A stretch of 63,364 nucleotides of DNA from Sphingosinicella sp. CPCC 101087 (GTDB lineage: Bacteria > Pseudomonadota > Alphaproteobacteria > Sphingomonadales > Sphingomonadaceae). The stretch lies in contig NZ_SBFF01000016.1 of NCBI RefSeq assembly GCF_004151485.1, positions 1-63,364 on the forward strand, in the 5' to 3' direction. Every line of letters starts with the position of its first letter. The first letter of the stretch is position 1. The notes beneath the pieces were generated by a model. That model did not search any database. It had not been told where the DNA came from and saw only the letters and a list, made by a program, of their open reading frames with translations. This document shows positions 9,764 through 17,833 of the stretch, in pieces. The position numbers were made by a program, and so were the translations under genes.

Positions 9764-10560
9764 GCGAGCCGCTGGCGACCTACGAACTGGACGGAGAGAC
9801 CGCGCTCGTCGGAATCAACCGCGCAGCCAAGCGCAACGCGGTGAGTAGCGCGGTCATGGCCGAGCTGCATGCGGCCTTCGAGCGGGCCGCTCAGGAAGCG
9901 CGGGTGGGCATCCTTTTCGGGCACGGCGACAATTTCTCGGCCGGACTGGACCTCGCCGAGGCCGCCTCGCGTATGGGCAAGCCGATCAAGCCTTGGGAGC
10001 GGGGTCGCTGGACGGTGCCGCTGGACCTCGTCGCGCGCGGACCGATACCGTGGGTGGCGGCGCTGAGGGGCGCCTGCATCGGCGGAGGCCTGGAGATCGC
10101 CTCGGCCTGCCAGATCCGTGTAGCGGACGAGACCACCTTCTTTGCGCTTCCCGAGGGCAAACGCGGCATCTTCGTCGGCGGCGGCGGCGCGGTACGCATC
10201 CAGCGGTTGGTCGGCTATGCGCGCATGGCCGACATGATGCTGACCGGGCGAGTGCTGAGCGCCGCGGAGGGAGAACGGGCGAATCTCTGCCAATATGTCG
10301 TGCCTGCGGGGCAGGCGCTGGCGAAGGCGAAGGAACTGGCGCTGCTCGTCGCGAGCAATCCGCCCAACACCAATTGGGCGATCTGCGCCGGCCTGCCCCG
10401 GCTCAACGACATGGGCCACGCAGACGGTCTCTTCTTCGAAGGGCTGGTCAGCGGCGGCGCGCGCAACGAGGAGGGCGCCAAGCGGATCGCCGCCTTCCTC
10501 GATCGCGGCGAGAACAAGGTCGCCGCCCCGCCTCGCGAACCGGACGACGAGGAAGGCTGA
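9760..10560 (+). CDS. Enoyl-CoA hydratase/isomerase family protein (crotonase)
   Basis: A 266-residue crotonase-fold protein. Visible marks are NRAAKRNAVSS near residue 20, the oxyanion-hole segments NFSAGLDLAE near 60 and RGACIGGGLEIA near 103, and the following ALPEGKRGIFVGGGG. Crotonases hydrate, isomerise or cleave acyl-CoA thioesters. The usual second catalytic Glu region reads LPEGKRGIF, so an active-site acid is present. Its ATG overlaps the stop of the acyl-CoA synthetase gene and the next gene begins 3 nt after its stop. It probably hydrates the enoyl-CoA made by the acyl-CoA dehydrogenase so that the downstream thiolase-like/DUF35 pair can act on the beta-hydroxyacyl-CoA (inference). 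Confidence 0.92.
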   Translation: MSEPLATYELDGETALVGINRAAKRNAVSSAVMAELHAAFERAAQEARVGILFGHGDNFSAGLDLAEAASRMGKPIKPWERGRWTVPLDLVARGPIPWVAALRGACIGGGLEIASACQIRVADETTFFALPEGKRGIFVGGGGAVRIQRLVGYARMADMMLTGRVLSAAEGERANLCQYVVPAGQALAKAKELALLVASNPPNTNWAICAGLPRLNDMGHADGLFFEGLVSGGARNEEGAKRIAAFLDRGENKVAAPPREPDDEEG

Positions 10561-10563
10561 ACG

Positions 10564-11736
10564 ATGGCCCTGCACGATTCCGCCATCGTCGGATACGCCG
10601 AAACCAAGATCGTCCCGAAGAGCGAGGTCGACGTCTGGGAACTCGGGGCGGAGATCCTCGAAGCTCTGCTGCAGCGCACCGGCTTCGAAAAAGCCGAGAT
10701 CGATGGGCTCGTCCTCTCTTCCTCCTCGACCGGGGCTGGAAACATCTTCTGGTCCCAGACCACGGCCGACCAGCTCGCGCTGGAGCTGGACTTCTGCCAG
10801 ACGGTCGACATCGGCGGCAGCTCGCCGCTTGGTGCGGTCGCCCGCGCCAGCGCCGCGATCGATGCGGGCCTGTGCGAGACGGTGCTCTGCCTCTTCGCCG
10901 ACACGGCGGTCGCCGAGAATAATGGGCGTCCTCGATCCTACGGAGCCGAATGGACCACACCCTATGGCTATCTCGGCGCGCCCAATGCTTTCGGTATGCT
11001 GAGCTCATATTATGACGGGTATTTCGGGCTCGACTTCCAGGCGCTCGGCAAGTTGGCCGTCGCCCAGCGCGCGCACGCTGTGCTGAACGACAATGCCTGC
11101 GAGAAACTGCGCAAGCCGATCACGGTCGAGGATTATCTGAACTCGCGGATGATCAACGATCCGATCCGCTTACTCGATTGCGTCATGCCGTGCGACGGCG
11201 CCAGCGGGCTCATTATGACGAAGCGCAAAACCGTCGAGAAGCGCGGTTTCGGCAAGATCGCGGTCCCAGTCGGCTATGGCGAGCGTACCAATTTCGGCGC
11301 GGCTCAGTCGGTCGTCGATCCCACCGTCACCGGCCACCGCGCGGCCGGCGAGAAGGCCTTTGCCCAGGCCGGCCTCGAGCCCGCCGACATCGCCTCCTTC
11401 CACCCTTATGACGATTTCATCATCGCGATCATGATGCAGCTCGAGATGCTGGGCTTTTGTGCGCACGGCCGGGGTGCGGGATTCATCCACGAGAGAGATT
11501 TCCTCTTCTCCGGAGACCTGCCGCTGAACACTGGGGGTGGGCAGATCTCCGCCGGACAGTGCGGACTGGCTGGCGGTGGCACCAACCTGGTCGAGGCGGT
11601 GCGGCAGCTGTTCGGCGAGGGCGGAGCGCGGCAGGTGAAGAACAAGGCCAACGCGCTGGTCACCGGAATCGGCGGAATTCCCTATGGGCGAAACTGGAAC
11701 ACCAGCACCGTCCTGATCCTCACTCCGGATGCATGA
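10564..11736 (+). CDS. Thiolase-like protein lacking thiolase catalytic residues (Ltp2/SCP2-thiolase type)
   Basis: A 390-residue thiolase-fold protein. The place where thiolases carry the nucleophilic Cys reads VDIGGSSPLGAVARA (residues 81-95), with no Cys in the loop. The usual C-terminal GHP catalytic motif reads NTGGGQISAGQCGLAGG, so the His is missing as well. A claisen-type thiolase reaction is therefore unlikely. Proteins of this kind pair with DUF35 partners; in steroid degraders Ltp2 with ChsH2-DUF35 is a retro-aldolase that cleaves beta-hydroxyacyl-CoA thioesters. Here a DUF35 gene follows at once (start 11 nt after this stop). The gene lies in the acyl-CoA synthetase-crotonase operon, so a CoA-dependent retro-aldol cleavage is the best hypothesis. 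Confidence 0.85.
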   Translation: MALHDSAIVGYAETKIVPKSEVDVWELGAEILEALLQRTGFEKAEIDGLVLSSSSTGAGNIFWSQTTADQLALELDFCQTVDIGGSSPLGAVARASAAIDAGLCETVLCLFADTAVAENNGRPRSYGAEWTTPYGYLGAPNAFGMLSSYYDGYFGLDFQALGKLAVAQRAHAVLNDNACEKLRKPITVEDYLNSRMINDPIRLLDCVMPCDGASGLIMTKRKTVEKRGFGKIAVPVGYGERTNFGAAQSVVDPTVTGHRAAGEKAFAQAGLEPADIASFHPYDDFIIAIMMQLEMLGFCAHGRGAGFIHERDFLFSGDLPLNTGGGQISAGQCGLAGGGTNLVEAVRQLFGEGGARQVKNKANALVTGIGGIPYGRNWNTSTVLILTPDA

Positions 11737-11746
11737 GGTGGCGGCG

Positions 11747-12175
11747 ATGCGCGAAGTGAACGACCTGTTCGAGATCGAGCGCCCGCTGCCGCCGGAGCGC
11801 AGCTTCTCCCGGCCCTTCTGGGCAGCGACGCGCGAGAAGAAGCTGGTCATACAGTACGACCGGGCCGCAGACGCCTGGCAATTCTATCCACGCCCGACGA
11901 GCATCTATAGCGGCCTTCGCGCGGATCTCGAATGGCGCGAGGTTTCGGGTCGCGGCCAGGTGTTCAGCTTCACGATCGTGCGCCGCGCCCGTCCGCCCTT
12001 CCGCGACCACGAGCCCTATCTGCTCGCGATGGTGACGCTAGACGAGGGCGTGAACGTGATGAGCAACCTGATCCGCTGCCCACTCGAGGAGGTGCGGATC
12101 GGCCTTCGCGTGAAGCCCTGCTGGCAGCCGCTCCCCGACGGCCGCCACCTCCTGCTGTTCGAGCCCGACCGGTGA
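11747..12175 (+). CDS. DUF35 / OB-fold protein, partner of the thiolase-like protein
   Basis: About 142 residues. The N-terminal helix region (FSRPFWAATREKKLVIQYD) and the C-terminal OB-fold (GRGQVFSFTIVRRARPPF, near residues 66-85) match the DUF35 family. The family's rubredoxin-like CxxC...CxxC zinc ribbon is absent: the corresponding stretch reads YDRAADAWQFYPRPTS. ATG 11747 is chosen because GAGGTGG precedes it by five bases; an in-frame ATG at 11729 would overlap the previous gene. DUF35 proteins normally act as stable partners of thiolase-like enzymes, and the tight spacing here supports one complex. Loss of the zinc ligands is unusual but does occur in some DUF35 partners. Confidence 0.85.
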   Translation: MREVNDLFEIERPLPPERSFSRPFWAATREKKLVIQYDRAADAWQFYPRPTSIYSGLRADLEWREVSGRGQVFSFTIVRRARPPFRDHEPYLLAMVTLDEGVNVMSNLIRCPLEEVRIGLRVKPCWQPLPDGRHLLLFEPDR

Positions 12176-12332
12176 TGGCGGATCCCACCTCGTGCCAGCG
12201 AGGGTCGCGGTCGCACCCGACGTTGCGGACGGCGGCCGCCCGAACCAGGTTAGGCCCCCGCCCGAAATGGTCCAGGCTTATCGGGCGACCCGCATATTCC
12301 CTGCACGCGGCCGTGTGCTTGCGAAGGGCTAG

Positions 12333-13301
12333 ATGATGCGGCCGCGCGTGCTGCTGACCCGGCGCTGGCCTGCCGAGGTCGAGGCGCATCTTGCCGGCCT
12401 CTACGACCTGACGCGCAACGAGGCCGACGTGCCCATGTGTACGGAAGACCTGGCAGAGGCTTGCCGGGTTTACGACGCGATATGCCCGACCGTGACGGAC
12501 AGAATCGACGCAAAGGTGCTTGCCCGGCCGCTCCGTGTTCGCATCCTGGGCAATTTCGGGGTCGGCACCAATCACATCGATAGCGAGGCCGCAAAGGCGG
12601 CCGGGCTCGTCGTCACCAACACGCCGGACGTGCTGACCGATGCCACGGCCGACATCGCAATGACCCTGCTGCTGATGATCGCGCGCCGGGCAGGGGAAGG
12701 GGAGCGGCTGCTCCGCGCCGGCCGGTGGGAGGGCTGGAACCCGACACAGCTCATGGGCGGGCAGCTTTCCGGCAAGACCCTCGGCCTGATCGGCTTCGGG
12801 CGCATTGCCCAGGCGACCGCACGCCGGGCCGCGCACGGCTTCGGCATGCGCATTCTCTATCATGGTCGCCGCCGCGCACCCGCCGAGGTCGAGGCGGAGA
12901 CGGGCGCCGCCTATGTGGAAACGGTCGAGGCTCTGCTGCCCGAGGTCGACTTTCTCTCGATCCACACACCCGGTGGGGCGACCACGCACCATCTCCTGGA
13001 CGCCCAGCGGCTGAGCCTGTTGCGGCCGCATGCGCGGATCGTCAACACGGCGCGCGGCACGGTGATCGACGAGGCGGCGTTGGCCGACGCGCTGGCGCAG
13101 GGGCGGCTCGCCGGGGCCGGGCTCGACGTCTACGAGGCGGAACCGCAGGTCCATCCGCGCCTGCTGGATCTGGAGAATGTCGTGCTTCTCCCGCACCTCG
13201 GCAGCGCGACGGTCGAGACGCGTGTCGCCATGGGAATGCGCGTGGCCGCCAATCTCGACGCCTTCTTCGAAGGCCGAAATCCGCCGGACCGGGTCGCTTG
13301 A
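12333..13301 (+). CDS. D-2-hydroxyacid dehydrogenase (glyoxylate/hydroxypyruvate reductase type)
   Basis: A 322-residue NAD(P)-dependent enzyme. The Rossmann motif GLIGFGRIAQATARRA lies near residue 150. The catalytic Arg is in VNTARGTVIDEAALADAL near 235, the Glu in GLDVYEAEP near 264 and the His in LLPHLGSA near 285. Family members reduce glyoxylate or hydroxypyruvate to glycolate or D-glycerate, or oxidise other D-2-hydroxy acids. The next gene, which starts inside its stop codon, looks like a P-loop glycerate kinase, which favours hydroxypyruvate/D-glycerate chemistry. ATG 12336 is an equally possible start (AAGGGCT upstream). Confidence 0.92.
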   Translation: MMRPRVLLTRRWPAEVEAHLAGLYDLTRNEADVPMCTEDLAEACRVYDAICPTVTDRIDAKVLARPLRVRILGNFGVGTNHIDSEAAKAAGLVVTNTPDVLTDATADIAMTLLLMIARRAGEGERLLRAGRWEGWNPTQLMGGQLSGKTLGLIGFGRIAQATARRAAHGFGMRILYHGRRRAPAEVEAETGAAYVETVEALLPEVDFLSIHTPGGATTHHLLDAQRLSLLRPHARIVNTARGTVIDEAALADALAQGRLAGAGLDVYEAEPQVHPRLLDLENVVLLPHLGSATVETRVAMGMRVAANLDAFFEGRNPPDRVA

Positions 13302-14158
13302 CCGGAGATGCGCTCGAAGCCATCGCGCGCACGCTCGGGCTCCCCGTGCCCTTTCCCTCGGTCGAACATTATCGGCGAGTCGCCGCTGCGATCGCCGGGC
13401 GGGCGGGGAACGGACCCCTGCTCGCAGGCATTAGCGGGCCGCAGGGGAGCGGCAAATCGACCATGGCCGCCTTCGTTGCGGCCTTGCTGGAAAAGTCAGG
13501 TCTGCCCACCGCCGTGCTCTCGCTCGACGATCTCTATCTCGATCGCGAGGACCGGCCGACGGCCCTTCATCCGCTCTTCGCCACGCGCGGAGTGCCGGGA
13601 ACCCACGACGTGGCGCTGGGACTCGATGTAATCGACCGGCTCTTTGCCGGGGGCGGGAACATCCCGCGCTTCGACAAGGCACGGGACCGGCGGCGGCCGC
13701 CAGCGGAGTGGGACAATTTCCCACGGTCGGCCGGGGTCGTTCTGCTCGAGGGATGGTGTGTCGGCGCGGGTCCTGAGGACGAGACGGCCTTGGCGGCGCC
13801 GATCAACCGGCTCGAGGCGGAGGAGGACCCGGCGGGCATCTGGCGGCGCCAGGTCAATGCTTTCGTCGCCGGCCCTTATCGCACCCTGTTCGACCGGATC
13901 GGCTTCCTCGTCTATCTGCGTGCGCCGTCCTTCGATTGCGTCCTGCGGTGGCGGACTCTGCAGGAGCGCAAGCTTCGCGCCCTCGAAGGGAAGAGGGCGG
14001 GCATGGATGATTCGGAGCTCGCTCGCTTCGTCAGCCACTACGAGCGGCTGACCCGCCACCTTGCGGCGACGTTGCCGGCACGGGCGGACCTCCTGGTTCA
14101 TCTGGACGAGGCCCAGGCGATCGCTGGACTGGTTGTTCGAGACAACTATGTGGATTGA
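13298..14158 (+). CDS. P-loop kinase, D-glycerate 3-kinase-like
   Basis: About 286 residues. The Walker A motif GISGPQGSGKST lies near residue 43, followed by LSLDDLYLDREDR near 71, a region resembling plant/cyanobacterial D-glycerate 3-kinases (GLYK) and related uridine-kinase-fold proteins. The later segments PRFDKARDRRRP and VVLLEGWCVG also fit this group. The likely start is TTG 13298, overlapping the TGA of the dehydrogenase gene (TTGA); the frame is open further upstream, but only inside that gene. Predicted role: phosphorylation of D-glycerate to 3-phosphoglycerate, draining the product of the upstream reductase into central metabolism. Phosphoribulokinase-like alternatives fit less well. 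Confidence 0.82.
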   Translation: MTGDALEAIARTLGLPVPFPSVEHYRRVAAAIAGRAGNGPLLAGISGPQGSGKSTMAAFVAALLEKSGLPTAVLSLDDLYLDREDRPTALHPLFATRGVPGTHDVALGLDVIDRLFAGGGNIPRFDKARDRRRPPAEWDNFPRSAGVVLLEGWCVGAGPEDETALAAPINRLEAEEDPAGIWRRQVNAFVAGPYRTLFDRIGFLVYLRAPSFDCVLRWRTLQERKLRALEGKRAGMDDSELARFVSHYERLTRHLAATLPARADLLVHLDEAQAIAGLVVRDNYVD

Positions 14159-14248
14159 CTCGGCCGCTATCGACAGGGATAGATATAACCATAATACAAA
14201 CAGCTTCGCCGGGCGCTTCAGGCGGCGGCAAGCGCGGTGGAGAGAGGG

Positions 14249-14551
14249 ATGAGCGAGCACCTGCTCAGTTCATGCGACGATCATCACGATCCCTACATGC
14301 TGCCGGCCGCTGTGTGGACTGGACGCATGCCCGCCCAAGAGGGCCGCACGGGCCATATCGAGATTTGCGACGGCAACGTCGTCCGGCTCCGTGAGGTCGG
14401 CGGCGCGCGGGCCGGGTAGATGGGGATCGCGATCGCCGCCAAGATGAAGCCTCCACTCTATCGTCGCCGGGGCGGTATTTTCGACCAGACGAAGCTCGAC
14501 GCTTTCGATCTGCATGGGTCACGAGAGGCCATCGCGATCGCTGCGGAATAA
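14249..14551 (+). pseudogene. Remnant of an amidohydrolase-2 family gene
   Basis: ATG 14249 sits behind GAGAGAGGG and encodes MSEHLLSSCDDHHDPYMLPA, closely resembling the N-terminus of amidohydrolase-2 proteins (ISxDDH...LPxDLW). The frame stops at 14419 after 56 codons. A second open frame (14420-14551) then continues with a piece containing GGIFDQTKLDAF before stopping. Family members are normally about 330-400 residues, so most of the gene is gone. It may still be translated as a small peptide. It lies between the glycerate-kinase-like gene and the MFS gene, in a locus where a full-length family member (18504-19502) exists. Confidence 0.55.
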
Positions 14552-14599
14552 GGAGGCCGGAAGGCACCGCGGCGACCGGAGAGGGAGAGGAACAGACTA

Positions 14600-15931
14600 G
14601 TGGCGACGACCGAGCTTCCGACGACCCCCGCTTCGCCCTCCGGTCCCGCTCCGATCGCGCTGAAGAGGGGCCTTGCTTATCCCGGATGGTGGGTGGTGGC
14701 GGCGGGCTTCGTCATCTTCTTCTTCTCCTTCGGCGGCCCGACCCTTTCCATGTCGCTCCTCTACAACGAAGTGATTGCGGAATTCGGCTGGACGCGAACG
14801 CAGGCAACCGGGATCTATGCATGGAAGGGGATCACCGGCGCGGTCGTCGCCATCCTGCTGATCGGGCCGGCCGTGCAGCGCTTCGGGTTGAAACCGGTCT
14901 TTCTGACCGTCCTGACCTTGCAGGCGCTCGGCTTCTTCACGTTTCTGAACGTCAATTCGATCCCGACCTACTTCCTCGCGGGATTCCTGATCGGCCTCGG
15001 GCAGGGGGCCGTTCTGCTCTGCATCAAATTGCTCGTCGCGCGCTGGTTCATCCGCAATGTCGGCTTTGCCGGCGCGATGGCCCTGGTGGGATCGAGCGCC
15101 GGCGGCGTGGTCTTTCCTATCGTCATCGCGTCGCTGCTGCCGGACCTCGGCTGGCGCACGACCTACGCGCTGATCGGCGTCTCCATCCTCGCCATCTCGG
15201 TGCCCCTCGTCCTTTTCACGAAGCTGAATCCGACCGAGGAGGACTTGCTCCCCGAAACGGTGGGAGCCAAGGGCCCTCCGCCGAGCCCGGAGCTGGTCGA
15301 GGCCACGCGCGCGGCGGACATACCGGCTACCTACGGCGAGCTGATCCGCAAGCCGATGTTCTGGGCGATCATGGTCGGCATCTTCGTCATTGCCGGCGTG
15401 GACCAGGGGCTGTTCCAAAACATGCAGCTCTATTTCGTCCAGGAGGTGGGCCTCAGCCGCGGCACCGCCGCTTGGCTGCTCTCGTTGACCGCCCTCATCG
15501 GCCTGCTCGCCAAGTTCATCGCGGGCAAGTTCTTCGACGTCTATTCGGTGAAGGGAATCGCCATCTGGTACCTGCTGATCGCCGCAATGGTCTTAATCGC
15601 CTTCACGGTGAGCAATCTTTGGACCGCCATAATCTTCGCGTGCGTGCTGGGCCTCGCCCATGGCGGACTCGTGTGCGAGGGCCCGGTTCTGGCCAAACAT
15701 GTCTTCGGGCCGAGAAACATGGACAAGGTCCTGCCGATCGTCACCGGCTGCTTTGCCCTGGGATCGTCGGCGGGGCCGATATCCCTGGCCTTCATCTACG
15801 ACCAGATCGGCCATTACGATCTGGGATTCGCCTTGTTCTCGGTCCTGGCGCTCCTCGCCGCCTTCCTCCTCACGTGGTTCGTGCGCCCCCTGTACCGCGA
15901 CCGCCTGCGCGTTGCGATCGGCGGCGCCTGA
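14600..15931 (+). CDS. MFS transporter
   Basis: A 443-residue inner-membrane protein with about twelve hydrophobic segments. The first is WWVVAAGFVIFFFSFGG near residue 30. A central loop lies near residues 205-245 and the second half starts at FWAIMVGIFVIAGVDQG. The topology and the GWTRTQATGIYAWKG segment resemble MFS carboxylate transporters. Start is GTG 14600 preceded by GAGAGGAAC. The gene is upstream of the ring-cleavage operon and has a counterpart at 31093-32400 in the second half of the locus. It probably imports an aromatic acid across the inner membrane after TonB-dependent uptake (inference). Confidence 0.93.
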   Translation: MATTELPTTPASPSGPAPIALKRGLAYPGWWVVAAGFVIFFFSFGGPTLSMSLLYNEVIAEFGWTRTQATGIYAWKGITGAVVAILLIGPAVQRFGLKPVFLTVLTLQALGFFTFLNVNSIPTYFLAGFLIGLGQGAVLLCIKLLVARWFIRNVGFAGAMALVGSSAGGVVFPIVIASLLPDLGWRTTYALIGVSILAISVPLVLFTKLNPTEEDLLPETVGAKGPPPSPELVEATRAADIPATYGELIRKPMFWAIMVGIFVIAGVDQGLFQNMQLYFVQEVGLSRGTAAWLLSLTALIGLLAKFIAGKFFDVYSVKGIAIWYLLIAAMVLIAFTVSNLWTAIIFACVLGLAHGGLVCEGPVLAKHVFGPRNMDKVLPIVTGCFALGSSAGPISLAFIYDQIGHYDLGFALFSVLALLAAFLLTWFVRPLYRDRLRVAIGGA

Positions 15932-16109
15932 GCCGTGCAGCGCCGGGCGCTGGCCGTCCCGACGGTCCGTCATCGGCCGGAACCTTCGCGACCCGCGGGA
16001 AGAATCGTCTGGGACGCAGCTGTCGGCGCGCATATGGCTGACGATCGGCATCTCCGCGCGGTTCCTCCGGCGATCGAACTGCCGGAGGCCGTTGCGCAGC
16101 GCACCGTAA

Positions 16110-16137
16110 TTGTTTACTCAGTCTACTAAATAGACTG
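16110..16137. promoter_or_regulatory. Operator B, copy 1, upstream of the LigB-like gene
   Basis: A 17-nt string TTGTTTACTCAGTCTAC (16110-16126) recurs identically at 32498-32514 upstream of the second MFS gene. At this copy it also forms a perfect inverted repeat, CAGTCTA-N5-TAGACTG (16119-16137), 15 nt before the LigB-like start codon. Position and identity suggest a repressor or activator site; the cognate regulator is not identified. Confidence 0.55.
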
Positions 16138-16152
16138 TCAGGGACGAGGATT

Positions 16153-17163
16153 ATGGCCGAGATCGCATTGGGCATGTGGACGTCGCACGGGCCGACCCTT
16201 TCCACGACGCCGGAGCAGTGGCTGCTGCGCGTATCGGCGGACAGGAAGAACAGGCATCCCTTCCGCGGACGGGTGTACGACTTTGACTCGCTGGTCGAGC
16301 TGAGGAAGGACGAGGGGCTTGCGGAGTCGAGCTCGCTCGCCGAGCGGGAGCGCAAGGCCGCATCCTGCCAGAGATCGATCGAGGAGATGGCTGACCGCTT
16401 CGCCGCCGCCCGGATCGACGTCGCGGTGATCATGGGCAACGATCAGAGGGAGCTTTTCCTCGAGGACATCACCCCGGCGATCACCGTTTACCTGGGGGAC
16501 ACGATCTGGGACCAGCCGGCCAGCGAGGAACAGGCGGCGCGCATGCCGCCGGGCATTCACGAGGCCGAACCGGGTCACAGCCCGCCCGAACGGCGCGAAT
16601 ATCCCTGCCTGCCGGACCTCGGCCTCCACGTCTGCAACTCGCTCGTGCCGCAGGGCTGGGATCTGGCCGTCTCCAAGAAGCTGCCCGAGCCGCCGGGGCA
16701 TTGGTCGAGCGGCGCGCCGCACTCCTTGGGTTTCATCTATCGGCAGATCATGCGCGACGAGGTGATCCCGAACCTGCCCATCATCATCAACACCTTCTTC
16801 CCTCCCAACCAGCCCACGGCGCGGCGCTGCTTCGAGTTGGGCAAGGCGGTGGGCGCAGCGATCAGGAACTGGGACAAGGACCTGCGCGTCGCCGTGTTCG
16901 GCTCGGGCGGCATGAGCCATTTCGTGATCGACGAGGCGTTCGACCGCATGTTCTTCGAGGCGCTTCGCACCCGAGATGCGGAGACCCTCTGCGGAATAGA
17001 AGACAAGTATCTCCAGTCCGGCACGTCCGAGCTCAAGACGTGGATCGCTGCCGCTGGCGCGCTCTTCGACACCGATCTCAAGGGCGATGTCGTCGGCTAC
17101 GAGCCCTGCTACCGCTCGGAAGCCGGGACCGGCACCGCCAACGGCTTCGTCGCCTGGCAGTGA
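16153..17163 (+). CDS. LigB-superfamily protein (class III extradiol dioxygenase-like), atypical metal site
   Basis: A 336-residue protein of the LigB superfamily, whose members open catechol rings with Fe(II) ligands His, His and Glu. The first ligand His fits H12 (MWTSHGP). The second position, His in LigB (NDH), reads N96-D97-Q98. The acid/base His fits H256 in GSGGMSHF, and the Glu fits E293 in SGTSELKTWIAAAGA. Gln at the second position occurs, as I recall, in a subset annotated as LigB-like, so the reaction is uncertain: extradiol cleavage with an altered metal site, or hydrolysis/other chemistry. Start is ATG 16153 behind GACGAGG. Two RraA/LigK-like genes and a LigJ-like gene follow with almost no spacing, matching the lower end of a protocatechuate 4,5-cleavage-type route. 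Confidence 0.85.
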   Translation: MAEIALGMWTSHGPTLSTTPEQWLLRVSADRKNRHPFRGRVYDFDSLVELRKDEGLAESSSLAERERKAASCQRSIEEMADRFAAARIDVAVIMGNDQRELFLEDITPAITVYLGDTIWDQPASEEQAARMPPGIHEAEPGHSPPERREYPCLPDLGLHVCNSLVPQGWDLAVSKKLPEPPGHWSSGAPHSLGFIYRQIMRDEVIPNLPIIINTFFPPNQPTARRCFELGKAVGAAIRNWDKDLRVAVFGSGGMSHFVIDEAFDRMFFEALRTRDAETLCGIEDKYLQSGTSELKTWIAAAGALFDTDLKGDVVGYEPCYRSEAGTGTANGFVAWQ

Positions 17164-17170
17164 GCTGGAC

Positions 17171-17833
17171 ATGAGCGATCCCAATGCCGAACGCCTCCGC
17201 CGCCTCGATGCCTGCGCCGTCTCCGACGCGCTCGACAAGCTCGGCCTGCCGGGATGCGTCACCGGACTCCGCTCCGCCTCTCCCGGCCGGCGCATTGCCG
17301 GCCGCGTGCACACGGTCAAGCTGAAGGCCGGCACGCCGCCCCCCGGCCGGCCGCCCGTTCATCTCGGCGCCGCGGCGATCGATGCGAGCGAGCCCGGCGA
17401 CGTGATCGTCGTCGAGCAGTCGACCGGCATCGACGCCGGCTGCTGGGGCGGCATTCTCTCGCGCGGAGCCCAGCACAAGGGTGTTTCCGGCGTGATCTGC
17501 GAAGGGCTGGCACGCGATGTCGACGAGGCGCGCGGGATCGGCTTTCCCGTCTTCTGCCGTGGCTATACCGCGCGGACCGCGCGCAACCGCGTCCATGAGG
17601 AAGCGACCGACGTGCCGATACAGGTCGGCAGCGTCACCGTGGAGCCGGGCCATTACGTGATCTGCGATTCCAGCGCAGCCGTCTTCGTGGCACCAGAGGA
17701 CATCGAGCGCGTCCTGGCCGCCGCCGAGGAGATCGCCGCGCGCGAGGCGGAGATGACGCGCCGACTCGATACCGGCGAGGCGGCGTCCGCCGTGCTCGGC
17801 GCCAGCTACGAATATATGCTGAGACGGGACTGA
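17171..17833 (+). CDS. RraA/LigK-family aldolase-like protein 1
   Basis: A 220-residue RraA-fold protein. The family includes 4-carboxy-4-hydroxy-2-oxoadipate aldolase (LigK), which splits that acid into pyruvate and oxaloacetate using a divalent metal. The signature is present: GDVIVVEQSTGIDAGCWGG near residue 78, then GLARDVDEARGIGFPVF near 116, where the Arg-Asp pair would bind pyruvate and metal. ATG 17171 lies 8 nt after the LigB-like stop; an upstream in-frame extension is rejected because it only overlaps that gene. It is immediately followed by a second family member (TGATG junction). A regulator-of-RNase-E role (true RraA) is unlikely here. Confidence 0.88.
   Translation: MSDPNAERLRRLDACAVSDALDKLGLPGCVTGLRSASPGRRIAGRVHTVKLKAGTPPPGRPPVHLGAAAIDASEPGDVIVVEQSTGIDAGCWGGILSRGAQHKGVSGVICEGLARDVDEARGIGFPVFCRGYTARTARNRVHEEATDVPIQVGSVTVEPGHYVICDSSAAVFVAPEDIERVLAAAEEIAAREAEMTRRLDTGEAASAVLGASYEYMLRRD

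Noticed and set aside
14155-14189. Possible sigma-70 promoter TTGACT ... TATAAC before the amidohydrolase remnant
   Set aside because: TATAAC is 23 nt from the -35, and the hexamers at normal spacing (GATAGA) match poorly; not strong enough to list.
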